From Celoporthe dispersa (Eukaryota; Ascomycota; Sordariomycetes; Diaporthales; Cryphonectriaceae): a stretch of DNA of 64,000 bases. Both the position numbers and the translations under genes were made by a program. Position 1 is the stretch's first letter. Every line of letters starts with the position of its first letter. Below the pieces are notes generated by a model, which was not told the origin of the DNA, did no database searches, and saw only the letters and a program-made list of their open reading frames with translations. The stretch covers positions 1,798,001 through 1,862,000 of the forward strand of contig WAID01000004.1 of the NCBI GenBank assembly GCA_016584495.1. The letters run 5' to 3'. Positions 41,775 to 52,691 of this stretch are shown in pieces.

Positions 41775-41963
41775 ATGGAAGACATTGGGCAGGCCACCCT
41801 GCCACCTCCCCCACCCCTTGAGCCGACATCTCGACCGAGTTCGGCATCGACAACTGCCTCACAGAAAGACCAGCTGCCTGGTATATCGTCAATAGCTGCA
41901 GCTGCAGCTGCTGCGGCTGCGGCTGCGACTGCAAGCTCTGCAACGAGCTCGCCTCAGTTAGGG
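41775..41963 (+). other. Candidate 5' coding exon of the AreB-like gene (alternative N-terminus)
   Basis: ATG 41775-41777 opens 63 codons (MEDIGQATLPPPPPLEPTSR... then a polyalanine run, ending SSATSSPQLG) before a stop at 41964. A GTAGGT donor lies at the end. The composition looks like a transcription-factor N-terminus. I could not find a splice that joins it in phase to the downstream exons. A. nidulans areB is reported to make several products through alternative starts and splicing, so this may be an isoform-specific exon or an upstream ORF. Confidence 0.4.
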
Positions 41964-42298
41964 TAGGTGGACAGATCCCCTGCCATGGTTGGCTGGACCT
42001 GTGAATGCGAACACTTCGGGCTTCTTCACCTTCACATTAGGACTGCCGGTGTGAAAAAAAAAAAAGGGCACCACCTGTCTGCTATGTATATACAGGCAGT
42101 GAATGTGGGCAGACTGCCAAAACCTCAATCCCCCACCTATTAATACACCAACAAGTTGATTTTATCTTCTTTCCGCGTCGATTCCCTGCAACCCCCCCTC
42201 CCCCCCCAAAAAAAGAAAGAGAAAAGAAAAAAAGAAAAACAAACGAAAAGCCCACACAGTCCTGCTCCTTACGAGACCAATCAGCTGATACATCCACG

Positions 42299-42394
42299 AT
42301 GGATAGAACAAACACAATGAGTACACCTGCAGTCATGTACTCTACACCAGCTTCGGCTCCGGCTGCCACCAGCGCTGGCCCGGGAGGCAACTTG
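42299..42394 (+). other. Candidate second 5' coding exon of the AreB-like gene
   Basis: ATG 42299-42301 (MDRTNTMSTPAVMYSTPASA..., ending GPGGNL) is open for 32 codons to a strong GTAAGT donor at 42395. The frame also extends upstream to an acceptor-like CACACAG. Joining to the zinc-finger exon at the only nearby acceptor (ACTAG before 43028) is out of phase by one base, which could reflect another base error like those found elsewhere in the window. Confidence 0.42.
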
Positions 42395-43030
42395 GTAAGT
42401 GAACATTGTGCTTTCTACCCTGCCCTGCTGCGTCTCTACCTACCTACCTAGCCACCAACACAAATGCCACTACACCCTGCCCCCTTTGACTCGATCCAGG
42501 CACAAGCCATCCATCCCTGAACCATCACTCGGAGTCGAGCCGGTCAATCCTTAGCACATGCATCCCAGCCCCAAGAGGGTTCTGGTGTGGTGCTCCACGG
42601 CAGGGATCACCTTCTAGATCTGTGCTCGTCAGGAAAGGCCCATATGGGTATGACAGCCTCCGGCAGTTAGTCTCTGCAGTCTCTTCAAGAATACTACAAG
42701 AGGAGTACACCAGTCAGGACTCGTCGAGTTCTGGAACAAAGAACAGGAGCGGGAATTGACTACTGTTATCGCCTACCCTGCCGGGGGTGGACACTAATAA
42801 GCGGGACTCATCGGCCTGTTGCATAATTTGCCTCGAGGTGATTGGCAGCGGGGCTCCCGCCCAGCCAGTCAAGAAAATCTCTTATCAGAGATACCATCCC
42901 TATCTAATCTTTCCCATCCACCCCCATCCCCATCAAACACATTGTCGCAGTCCATCTTCCCGAGTCTCTTCATCTTGACGGCAGAGTGCGGCCTCGAGGC
43001 TGCACCTCTCACACACACAAACTAGGGACA

Positions 43031-44262
43031 ATGGCCTCCATGGCAGCTAACAGCGATCAACACCCTCAACAGCCCACCTGTCAGAACTGTGGAACCTCCA
43101 CCACTCCTCTCTGGCGCCGCGATGAGTCCGGTGCCGTTCTCTGCAACGCCTGCGGCTTGTTCCTCAAGCTGCACGGCCGGCCTCGTCCCATCTCCCTCAA
43201 GACCGATGTCATCAAGAGCCGCAACCGCGTCAAGACCATGCGTCCTGGCATGGAGATGAAGAAGAAGGTGAGTGCGCGCGCGGGAAACAATGACCCTCGG
43301 CCAAGCTGGCTGGCCACAAGCCGGAAGAACACCAAAAAGTCCATCGAGGCTAATAATCTTCTTTCGTCCCGGTCAGAACCAGGCTATCACAACTGATGCC
43401 AATGTCGCTGATATCCAGGCCCAGAATGCCGCCGCCGCCGCCCTCAGCGTTCGGCGCACCGCCCAGAAAACCTGGCAACGGCCACATCGACGACACCAAT
43501 TCGCCCATCTCCCGAACCACGACCCCCAACATGTACGCAGGCCATATGCTCTACCACGGCATGGACGACCACCACCTGCAGCAGCCTCTGGCTGGCTTTG
43601 GTATGGGTGGCCCGGGAAACGGTCGCACGCCCTCGCCCCTGAACGGGGAGGGTGTTCCCCAGACACAGGAGGAGCTGCTCGCCCTCAACTCGGGCCTGAA
43701 GACGCGCGTTGATGAGCTGGAAGTTATCAACGACCTAATCCAGCGCCGTCTCCAGCACTACGAGGCCTTCGGTGCAGGTGCAGCCGCCGCCGGCGGTCTT
43801 GTCGACGGCAGCCACGAGAACGAGGTGCAGCTGAGGGCCCAGCTCGACGCCCTCGCCGCCTCCGAGGCCCAGCTCCGCTCTCAGCTGGACGAGAGCCACC
43901 GCCGCGAGAACAACCTGAAGCGGCGTCTGGACGAGGTGGAGCTCGAGCTCAGAGACGTCAAGGAGTCCCTGGAGACCCACGAGAACGGCCGTGCCAAGAA
44001 GATCCGGCTTGATGAGCCCCAGTCCCTCGACGGCGGAGAGCAGATGCACCAGGAGGTCTCTACAGAGCTGAAGCTGGATGCTGCCCTCGAGCTCCCTGCC
44101 CCCGAGGCTCCTCCTGCCGCTGAGCCTCCTGTGGACCCTGCTGTCGAGCTTACTGTCGAGGCCCCAGTTGAGACCCCCGTCGAGGTTCCCTCCGAGGCCC
44201 CGGCAATGGAGGGCCAGGCAGAGGCGCCATTGCTGGAGGAGGCCCTGCAGGCGACCGCATAG
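43031..44262 (+). CDS. areB: AreB/ASD-4-type GATA transcription factor (core exons, apparent frame break)
   Basis: join(43031..43267, 43377..44262), 373 residues from the ATG at 43031 if one A is removed at 43467-43470; longer forms may use the upstream candidate exons. A single GATA zinc finger C-X2-C-X17-C-X2-C is seen (CQNCGTSTTPLWRRDESGAV then LCNACGLFLKLHGRPRPISL). The basic tail KTDVIKSRNRVK is typical of the AreB/Dal80/ASD-4 repressor group. A coiled coil (about 43680-43975: QEELLALNSGLKTRVDELEV and later leucine heptads) would mediate dimerisation. The C-terminus is Pro/Glu/Val-rich. AreB-type factors counteract AreA in nitrogen metabolite control, and Neurospora ASD-4 is needed for ascus development. 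The frame break lies in AGAAAACC and joins RRTAQK to PGNGHIDDTNSPISR. Confidence 0.87.
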
Positions 44263-44921
44263 TCTGCCGGCCTGCTGTCTGGCGTTCTGTGATTCGACGA
44301 AAGCGCGCTGGGCTTGTAGCGGCTGCTCTTGCATTGCTTTGGGCGCTGTATAGATATGCACTGATTTGCTGTGGGAACCTCACCACGCGGTACTTCATCT
44401 GAAGGTGGCCCGAGAGGGACCTCTTCAACAACCACGCTTGAACAGGGCCTGGGCGATCATGACAGGCGGTAGCGTTCTCTACCTTTCGCGTTGGGTGTGT
44501 TTCTGGGAAGGCAGCGTTTGCGCTATCATGATAGGAGTTCGAAATATCATCCTGGAACGGATGATACGAACCGGAAGAAGGGAGACTAGGCGGTGTCTCA
44601 TGACTTTTTTTTTTCCTATTTTTTTCTTTTTTTTTTCTCCCTTCATTCCGAGGCAATCACTAATTTCGAGTCTCGGGAACGGGAGTCGGACGGGGAGATC
44701 CTGAAGCGACAGGACGGGTTTGTGTGGAGTTGCAGGAGTACACTCGGGAACGCTTTTGTCTCTACCTTCGATTACGGCAAATGGAACAAAAAAGTTCATG
44801 TTTTCCAGGTGGCGGCATCTTTTTTATTTTGTGAGATGACGGGACCGCAGGCTGTAGTGTTGTGCCCTTTCTTGATCATAGGTTGATAAGAGCAATAGGG
44901 TCAGCCTGCGCCTTGTACGCT

Positions 44922-44960
<39 letters not shown>

Positions 44961-46918
44961 TCTATTCATAACACGTCTACTTTCTCAGCGACTGGCCCCG
45001 TCTGTCTGTGCGGGTACCGATCCAGGCTCTCATAAAGACGGATCCAGCACCCGTTTCGCGTTCATGATATCTTGGCCGTCAGGATCGACGCCCCGGGCAT
45101 GTAGATGAGAGTAGTGCCTAGGTTTTACCAATCCAAACTCTCGGATCTTTTTGGCATAAACCTGATATTATGACGGGTTTGGAGGAGAAGAAGAAAAGGA
45201 GGAGCAGGAGAGAAGAAGAAAAGAGCCCAAGAAGTCATATTCACGTGGCCCTTGAGATGAGGAGGCGCGCCCGAGACGGCAGCATCATCTTTCTCACCAG
45301 CACCGGCCACCTGTTTAAGGGGGGGGGAGTTCACGGTACGCATCTTCTTCATGGTGTGCAGGAGACCATGGCATACGTGAAATACTTGTTACCTCTCGGG
45401 GGTCTTATCTGGGCAGTTTGGATGGTAGCGCCTCGTCAAGATCAGAGTGACGGATCTGTGTCTAGTATGGCAACGTGTAATGCCTTGTGCTAAGGGCATC
45501 CACACAATCCGGCCTGTCCAAACGACCCGTCTATCTATCCCGATCATCTCTTGTAGCTCATAGCCCATATGTGGAATGATGGCGGTCCAGATGAAAGAGG
45601 CCGCCGATCTGACAGAGTTTGTATCTGATCATGCGTATCAAACAACCGTGTGTCTATATATGTACAGATGTGCTGCCCGGGACAGATTGAGGTTATGATC
45701 AGAGCACAACATCGAGAAGGGGGCAGATTGATTCTCTGTTATAATCACAAAAGTGACCAAAAAAATCCCATAAAGCATTACTGGTGTTTCTATTTATTTG
45801 GACGATGAACCGCTGTGAGAATGTTGGCGCAGTCAGCCTTGCCAGTGGATGCGTCTGAGGGTCGCAGGAATCCGGGGTGCATGTCTGCCAACAAATAGTT
45901 ACTGCACATAATTAGTTGATTCTGCGAAATCTATTTAGCAACTTTCGAAGCCTAAATGATCCTTCGACCGAGGGAGAGACCCCCGGAACGCCTTGTAGAG
46001 ATTGTGCCAACCTTGACTGCACAGGTGATTGCAGTGTGCTTCTTCACGTTTCGCTGCAGCAGTGGCACAAGCGAACTCGTCAGCGACACGCATGGCTGAA
46101 ACAGCAGGACGTGACAGTAGATACTCGGGCCTTCCAGCCAAGATGCGAGCGTAAGGAATATGGATTCCGAAATGAAGAATGTGCAGCACGCGGCAGGGAA
46201 AATATTCCTGATCCACATGATCCAGGCCGGCCGTGGCCTGGCTGCGGAAATGAGGAATACTGCGGGCTGGCGGCAGCTTACAGTACTCTTATTTTATTTT
46301 TTTCATAGTCGCGCTGGCCTGCGCTCTGGGCTGGCTCGCTGAGAAGAGACCAGGCCAGGCCAGAACGTCCTCCCGCCCACCTCGCAAATTAAGACACACA
46401 AACACAGAGAGCTTCTCAGCAGCACAGCCGATGCTTTGTGTACGAGAACGTGTTACCTTGTGCTGCCAGCAGCCAGCGGCCTACTCGATCGGCGCAGGTC
46501 AGCTGTGGCATTAATGGGCTGCGACAGGCTCCAGATTCCGAGTTTCGCTGTCCCTCGCAGGAGACAAGCGAGGGAGGACAGCCGAGGCGGGAAAAAAAAA
46601 AACAAGGCGTTTTGATCGTTACAGACCGAGACCACCGAAAGATAAGGGCCGGGGTGAGGAAGGAAAGAAAGAGAGAAAAAAAGACGGCCAGACATGCGTG
46701 AGCCGCGTGCCTGCTTTTTTAGATTCCACAGGTGCGACATGTCATCGTGAGATGTCTCATATCCCGCGTTAACCTTCTCGCCGCCCCCATCTCAGCATCC
46801 CTCGGATCCTGCCGTGCTAAACAGGGCAGCCCGTTCCCCTTCAGCTTCTGCCTTTATGTAGCCGCATCCTCTGCAGAAGGAAATGAAAACACCAAAAAAA
46901 AAAAATTTATTCAAGACA
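44263..46918. other. Intergenic region (AreB-like gene to candidate membrane protein)
   Basis: 2.7 kb. It includes a long apparent 3' UTR, T-rich sequence at about 44605-44635, a GTC triplet array (separate entry) and a relatively AT-rich part (about 45100-45950). Short open frames show no recognisable domains. Confidence 0.42.
44922..44955. repeat. (GTC)n / (CGT)n triplet microsatellite
   Basis: About 11 perfect GTC units in non-coding DNA downstream of the AreB-like gene. Confidence 0.9.
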
Positions 46919-47601
46919 ATGCACTTTGGTCACGAGGTGTTGTCGCACTCATATCGCCGTCAAGAAATGGAGCAGATATCACACGTTAGCAGCCCAAGGA
47001 GGACGCCACAGCATGGAGCCAGCGAGAGCCTCCTCTGTGCCCTGCTCGCGGCAGCCGCAAAACAGCACATTCCGATTGCCTCGTCGCCGCTGAACCCGGA
47101 TTTACGCGAGAGCGACCTGAGGTTTGGACGACAGATCCGCCGCATGAGGAAGCCAAGGCCAGTGACGAGGAAGGCCCCAGAGGTATCACCCGGCCTGTGG
47201 CTACTCCGTCGAAAAGCAGCACTCGCGCACCAGCGCACCAAGCAGTCCTCGCCTCCCCCCCAAGAAGACCACGCAGTCATCGTCTCTGATATATGCGAAC
47301 CGTTGACGTACATGGAGGAGGGCGACATCACCGACACCCTCAAGGACGCCATGCCGGCCTTCGTCGTGGAGTCGGGGCCCCTGACACACATCGTCTATGC
47401 GCAATATGTCCAACACGACGTGACGGCCGATCTGGAGAAACAGGCACAGGGAGATCTCTTGCTGGCTGGGCCGTCACGAGGGAGCGCCAGCGCCAGCGCC
47501 TCCGGGTTTTCCTCATCCTGTGCGTGCTGAGCGCCTGCGCCACGTTGGTCACTGTATTCATCTTCGGAACGCCGAGGAGCGGTCACTATTTTGCGCGTTA
47601 G
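46919..47601 (+). CDS. Candidate single-pass membrane protein, unknown function (apparent frame break)
   Basis: From ATG 46919-46921 (MHFGHEVLSHSYRRQEMEQI) one frame stays open to about 47455; the adjacent frame then continues to a TAG at 47599-47601. One missing base near 47455-47462 would join LEKQAQGDL to AGWAVTRERQRQRLRVFLIL and give about 227 residues. The C-terminal part is then a basic stretch followed by a clear transmembrane helix (VFLILCVLSACATLVTVFIF), a type II or tail-anchor-like arrangement. Support comes from the coding-like composition in the middle (SDICEPLTYMEEGDITDTLK) and the sensible membrane end. I do not recognise the family. It could be a chance frame. Confidence 0.45.
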
Positions 47602-47813
47602 ACACCAACGAGCGGCTGTGTCGGAACTTGCTTCATCATAAGAGAGTCGAATTCTTCTGTGCGGCAGTGATCGCCCGAGTATCTCGGGCCACTGTAGAGA
47701 TCTGAGTGGAATTAAACCGGCTCAACTCCAACCTCATTGTTACTTGCACCATCTTCAGACATGTTGCCGGGCCCCGTATATCATACATCATCTCTCATCG
47801 ACTCTTTTCTTCG

Positions 47814-48727
47814 TCATTGCGACTTTGGGTCGTCTTCCTTCTTGGCGGCAGCGTCGCGCTCAGCGTTCTGTTTCTGGATGGCTTGTTGGACCTGCCATAT
47901 TGCTCGCTCTAGCTCCACCTCCAGCTGTGGCAGGCCCAAGGCCTGGGTCATCTTCTTTCCATTTCTCTGGTCCAACAACATCATTTCTCCATTCGGCTGG
48001 GCGTCTTGGGGCATTTTTGGGTTGGCGTTTTTGGGTTCTCCGGGTTCGACCGTGGTTTCTGGCGTCGAGGGAAGCGGGGGTCCTGCCTAAGGTAGGCCTC
48101 ATCAAGAATTGGGGAGGGCTTATGGATGAGTAGTCGATTCTTGAGGAGGAACTGTATGTGTTTACCGCCTGAGAGGGCACGCCAATGCGACCACGCTCGG
48201 TAAACGAGATAAAAGAAGGGTATGTTCGGGATTCTAGCCGGACATAAATTAGCATATATTCAAGACCAAGAGGCATACCACTGCACTGACACCGGGACCA
48301 ACGCGAATGGTGCACTGATAGGCATCCCTATGAAGCACCAGAAAAGCCTCCTTCGGTGAAGACCCTCCCGCTCCGTGCTCAGCCTCTGCAGCACATCTTC
48401 AACCTGGCTGGACTGTATCAAGGTCTTGGGGAAGTAGACCTCCACCTGGTCGCTGCCCTTGAGCTCGTCGTCTGCACGCTTCGTGGACAGCGGCGGGACG
48501 GACTTGAGCCCCCACTCCTCATATGGTATCTGCCGGAGCGCCTGGTTTCCATATTTGACAATGGTCTTTTGCCAGCCCGACTCCTTCTGCTCCCAGCCTG
48601 CCCAGGTTGCCGCGGCCTTGAGCTGGATCTTGTCCATCCATCCCGAGCTCTGGTGCGCAGCGTCGTTGAGCCGATGCGCGTATAGAAGCGTTCGGCGCGT
48701 CGATATGGGGAGGAGGAAGACGCGCAT
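47814..48727 (-). CDS. Mitochondrial K+/H+ exchange-related protein (Mit_KHE1/Mrx19-like), apparent frame break
   Basis: complement(join(47814..48233, 48291..48727)), about 285 residues. Exon 1 starts MRVFLLPISTRRTLLYAHRL. It includes WMDKIQLKAAATWAGWEQKE and YFPKTLIQSSQVEDVLQRLS, and the hydrophobic LFWCFIGMPISAPFALVPV. A 57-nt intron with donor GTCAGT is chosen because it yields FALVPV-IPNIPFFYLVYRAWSHW, the family signature. In yeast this family (YDL183C) is linked to mitochondrial K+/H+ exchange. The conserved C-terminal helix (LGLPQLEVELERAIWQVQQA) lies in a different frame from the middle. One missing base at the G run 48076-48080 (C run in the coding strand) restores continuity from DEAYLRQDP to PLPSTPETTVEPGEPK. 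The protein is expected at the inner mitochondrial membrane. Confidence 0.83.
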
Positions 48728-50513
48728 TTTTGCTGGAGACCCGTCTTGTGACAGCTCTGAGGGCCCTGCTGAGGTGCGCGAGGAGTGCGCGAGGACGACT
48801 AGGCAGTGAATGACTCGAGATACGGACGAGAGAGGGGGGAGGGAGGGGGGAGGGGAGCTCTGGAAGCTACTGGCGAGTGAGGATAACGCCGCTATTCAGA
48901 ACGAGGATCTGATTCTGCCGTCCATGACTGTGCGCTGGGAGACAGAGACAGGGCCGGGGGCGAACTGAAGAGAAGGTAAGAAGAGAGGCAGCCGGGCCAG
49001 GCCTGAAGCTGCTGTCGTGATAAGCTTAAAGCAAGGTGTAGTAGGGTGTACATAGTATTTTCCAAGATCGGAGTTTTTTGCGCGTTGCAGGTCAAGGCAA
49101 TGACGCACGCGGGACTTCCCAGTGGCTCTGAGTGGACATTGGCCTGCAGGTTAGTGCGCTACCTGTCCGCTCTGGATGCAGGCACTCAGGTTGCAGTGGG
49201 CCTGCAGCGTCAGACCCGCACGTGTTCAGAGCGGAAAGTTCGCTCTGGGGGCCGGGGGCCCGGGGGAAATGCCCTGAGGCAGCGGGAGCATCTCCAAGTA
49301 CCTCTCTATCTCGGGCCCTCCCATGCAAGCTGCTGTGGGTCACTGAAGTGATCTGCTCTGCTGATCCCTACAGGCATGTACCTTGACCTATTATGGCACA
49401 TACATCGATGACCTTTCAAGCAAGAGAGGGAAAAAGAAAGAGAAGAAAAAGAAATACCAAGGGAGAGCAGAGCAGTAAGGAACCGAAAATTTTTCTTGTC
49501 AGTTGGTCAGATATCTAGTCTCTTCTCCCAGCCTCACGAGCATATGTTGGTAGAGAAGAGAGAGAAAAAAGACAAGCAGGGTATCGTCTCAACGCTGCTG
49601 TGGCTGGTGGCTGGGAGTCCAAATGGTCAAATACGTACTGTATGCAATAGTACACTCTAGAGACACTCCGCCTTAGCCGGTGACGTCCCTTGCTGGGAGC
49701 TTGCACCCCCCTGGTCTCCCATGAACGGTCCCGAGACAACCTTGATTCCCAATTCAACTTCGTGAAATTAAGCGTCATCTCTTTCTGTGTTCTTTTCTTC
49801 TCGCCTCCCATCAACCTCGTCGCGGCGCGGGCCTGTGCTGCGGTCGCCAGGTCGCTCACTGTTGACGAATTAATGAGGCCCGCCTTGCCTGCCCACTGCT
49901 GCTGATCGTGATCACACAAGCGCGCTCTCTCTCTGCCTGCCTGCCTGTCACATGAAGAAAGGCCTGGACCTGGCACTATTACTTGTCTAGCCAACACAAA
50001 CACGCCGGATTGTCCTAGCTATACTGTACATTACATAGGGCTGATCGATCGTCTCGCGCCCCCCCCCCCCGGGCCTCTTGCTCGTTCTACGTCGCGCCCT
50101 TCTGCCAATTTTCTGGCCAAAGAAATAATACTCCTCTCACCTTGTCGACACACCCTGTTGCTGCTCACTTTGCAGCCGCGCATCATCCTAACCGGCTCTG
50201 ACCCAACAACATCATCCCAATACCGCCTCATTCGTATGAGCGCAGGCCCCGACGGCTGGCAAGCTCGGAATATCCACCAGATTTACCTGGCGAAGCCTTG
50301 AGATTCATCAGGGTGCTCTGTCGAAACGTCGCTAAGGTCGTCCAGCTGCTCTCCGTGTTTCAACCACCGCGGGCCGCCCTGAGGGGAGGTAGGCCTACCC
50401 ATTGAGCCTCTCTTCTTTTGGGAACCAGCCATTCTTTGCTAGGGATTCATTTTTTTTTAAATAAAAGGAATCAAATCCTGGGCATTGAGGAGGCTGTATC
50501 TAGGCTCATCTTC
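48728..50513. other. 1.8-kb divergent intergenic region
   Basis: Lies between the KHE-related gene and the SRF1-like gene, which diverge. G-rich (48831-48857) and A/G-rich (about 49427-49460) tracts are present. No gene recognised. Confidence 0.42.
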
Positions 50514-51655
50514 ATGGATCACCCGCGCCCTAGCACCGGAAGCACTGCGGTCGAAGCCAATGCTCACCGGAAAATACGTACCATACCGCGTGAGTCCCAC
50601 ACGAGCCTGTCCTGTGTCGTCCGACGGGGCGTTCTGCTGACGTCTTTATAGCTTGGATCGCGTCTTGGGAAGACAGGAATGGCCCACCACCGCCAGAGAT
50701 CCAGCAAGTCGTGCCGCGCCGACCGTCTGGGACCGTTCGCCCCGAGCACAACAGCACCCCTGCGCCGCCGCAGAGGAGGGTGTCCAGAGACGGCTTCGTG
50801 AACTGGACCTCTGAGGCACCAGTTAATAATGTTTCAAAGAATCTGATCGCCAAGAAGAGGCAGAAGAGGCGGGTGCAGCGGGGGCAGAAATGGGACCATC
50901 TCCGAACAAGAGAGCCGATCATTATCCCGAATTACCTGATGCGCGATCAAGAGTCGCCATGGAGGAACTTTGTGCAGGCCAGCAGGTACGGACACGCCGC
51001 CGACGAGAATGCGGAGAGGGTCGACCCCGAGAAACTGGACGAGTTGATGCCCGGCTTCAACGACACCAGCCCCCTGCGCTTCACAGATGATGCGGTGCGT
51101 CGCAGGAGCAGGAGGGCGGCATTTCACGAACATGCCTGGCGCATTCTCCTCAAACACCCCCTCGTCCCCGCTATCCTCAGATTCTCGGTCTTGCTGGTGT
51201 CCATCATCTCGCTTGCCCTGTCGGCCAATTTATGGAAGCTATACGCGGACGCGGGAGACGGGTCCTCGAACAAAGCAGGCAACTCCCTCCGCTCGCAGTG
51301 GCTCGTGGCCATCGTCGTTGACTGCGTCGTCACGCCCTACGTGTTCTACATGACCTGGGATGAGTGGACCGGGCCGCAGTTGGGTCTGAGGTCCCCAATG
51401 CACAAAGTCTCCCTGACGCTGCTCGACCTGTTCTTCATCATCTTCAAGTCCGCGAGCGCTACGCTTGCGTTTGACTCGCTATACCTCAAGAACAACCCGT
51501 ACGGCGAGATGGCCAAGATGAAGGCCCTGGCTTCCTTCCTGCTGCTGGGTCTCATCGGCTGGATAATGAACTTCACGGTCAATGTGTTCAGGCTAGTGCA
51601 GAGGCTTGGGACTGGAGCAGGAGAGGAAGACCGAAGATTGGTGTCCCACGTCTGA
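50514..51655 (+). CDS. SRF1: SRF1-like membrane protein (regulator of phospholipase D family)
   Basis: join(50514..50577, 50652..51655) encodes 355 residues, no frame break. Exon 1 is MDHPRPSTGSTAVEANAHRK plus I; exon 2 resumes AWIASWEDRNGPPPPEI, or with P at the junction. The N-terminal half is hydrophilic and basic (KNLIAKKRQKRRVQRGQKWD), then PIIIPNYLMRDQESPWRNFV. The C-terminal half has about four membrane helices: VPAILRFSVLLVSIISLALS, WLVAIVVDCVVTPYVFYMTW, SLTLLDLFFIIFKSASATLA and ALASFLLLGLIGWIMNFTVN. This matches the topology and motifs of fungal Srf1 proteins. Yeast Srf1 is a plasma-membrane/vacuolar protein that regulates the phospholipase D Spo14. The assignment rests on remembered motifs, so the subfamily is moderately sure. 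Confidence 0.72.
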
Positions 51656-52691
51656 AAGGTTAGTCAGAGCACAACAAAAATCTACATCTACATAAACTTC
51701 GTATGCCGTAGTCCTCCAAATGACAGCTGATGTTGGTTTGGCTGTCCTATTCCAAAGGGCTCGACCCCGCAACAGACATGTTGACCAAGTAGCTGATTGT
51801 AGCCAAAGGCCCAGCCAGCATTACCAGTGGGCTGTGTTTTCTTTTTTTCTTTTTTTCCTTCCTTTTCCTTCCCCTTCCCTTCCCTTTTCTTTTCTTTTCC
51901 CTCTAGTTTCTTCCTTCGCGCGTTTTAGCAGATTTGAAAATCTCGAGAGGGCTCCTGTGAAACGCGGCCAGTCTCGCTCTGTGCAGACACCGGCGTCTCA
52001 GTAAACTGGGCATAGGGACAAGACAGTATTGATATCAAAGCGACATGCGATTGTCGAAGAAGATTTCAAGAAATGCCAGTCCGTGACGGGGTTGTTAGGC
52101 ACCTCCGGGTTAATAAAAAGTGGGCTCTTCAAGCCGGTGGCACAGACCCCGCCATTACCATCCACCCAAGTCAGCCTGCAACCCTTGTCAGCAAGTTGGC
52201 TTGCTTTCGACCTTCCGCTCCAGCAGCCTGCAGCCTTGACCTCCAAACCACTCCTGCCTTCTGTCCAGAGCCTTACTTCTTTCTCCCTTCGTACCAACGA
52301 CGATCAGGGACAATAGACGGCGCAGCTGGTTGTCGCTCTCGCATCCTTTTATCGTCCTTTTTTTCTTTCTTTCTCCTTGTCTTCCTGTTGGCGGGATTCT
52401 TGGCCACCTCTAGTACCCCTCGCAGACGCGCCTGACCATCGAGCGGTTAGGCCCTCATCCGCCCGCCCCCCCCCCCCCCGAGACTCTCACTCCGCCACAC
52501 GCAACCAGTCATACCAGCTCCTGTCAACATCGTCAACGTCTGTTGATCCCAAAGTGCCCCATCTAGCCCAAGCCCACACCTACACCATTCGGTCGTTCCT
52601 CGAGCGCGTCTACTTTCACGGTCTTCGTCCTCACCGTCTCGTTCGCCTCGTCTAAACCCAGCGTCCAACTACAATCCTTGCCACGTTCAAC
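51656..52691. other. Intergenic region (SRF1-like gene to cullin-1)
   Basis: 1.0 kb. A long T/C tract (about 51838-51905) and CT-rich sequence towards the cullin start (about 52365-52385, C-run 52465-52480) mark promoter and leader DNA. No gene seen. Confidence 0.45.
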
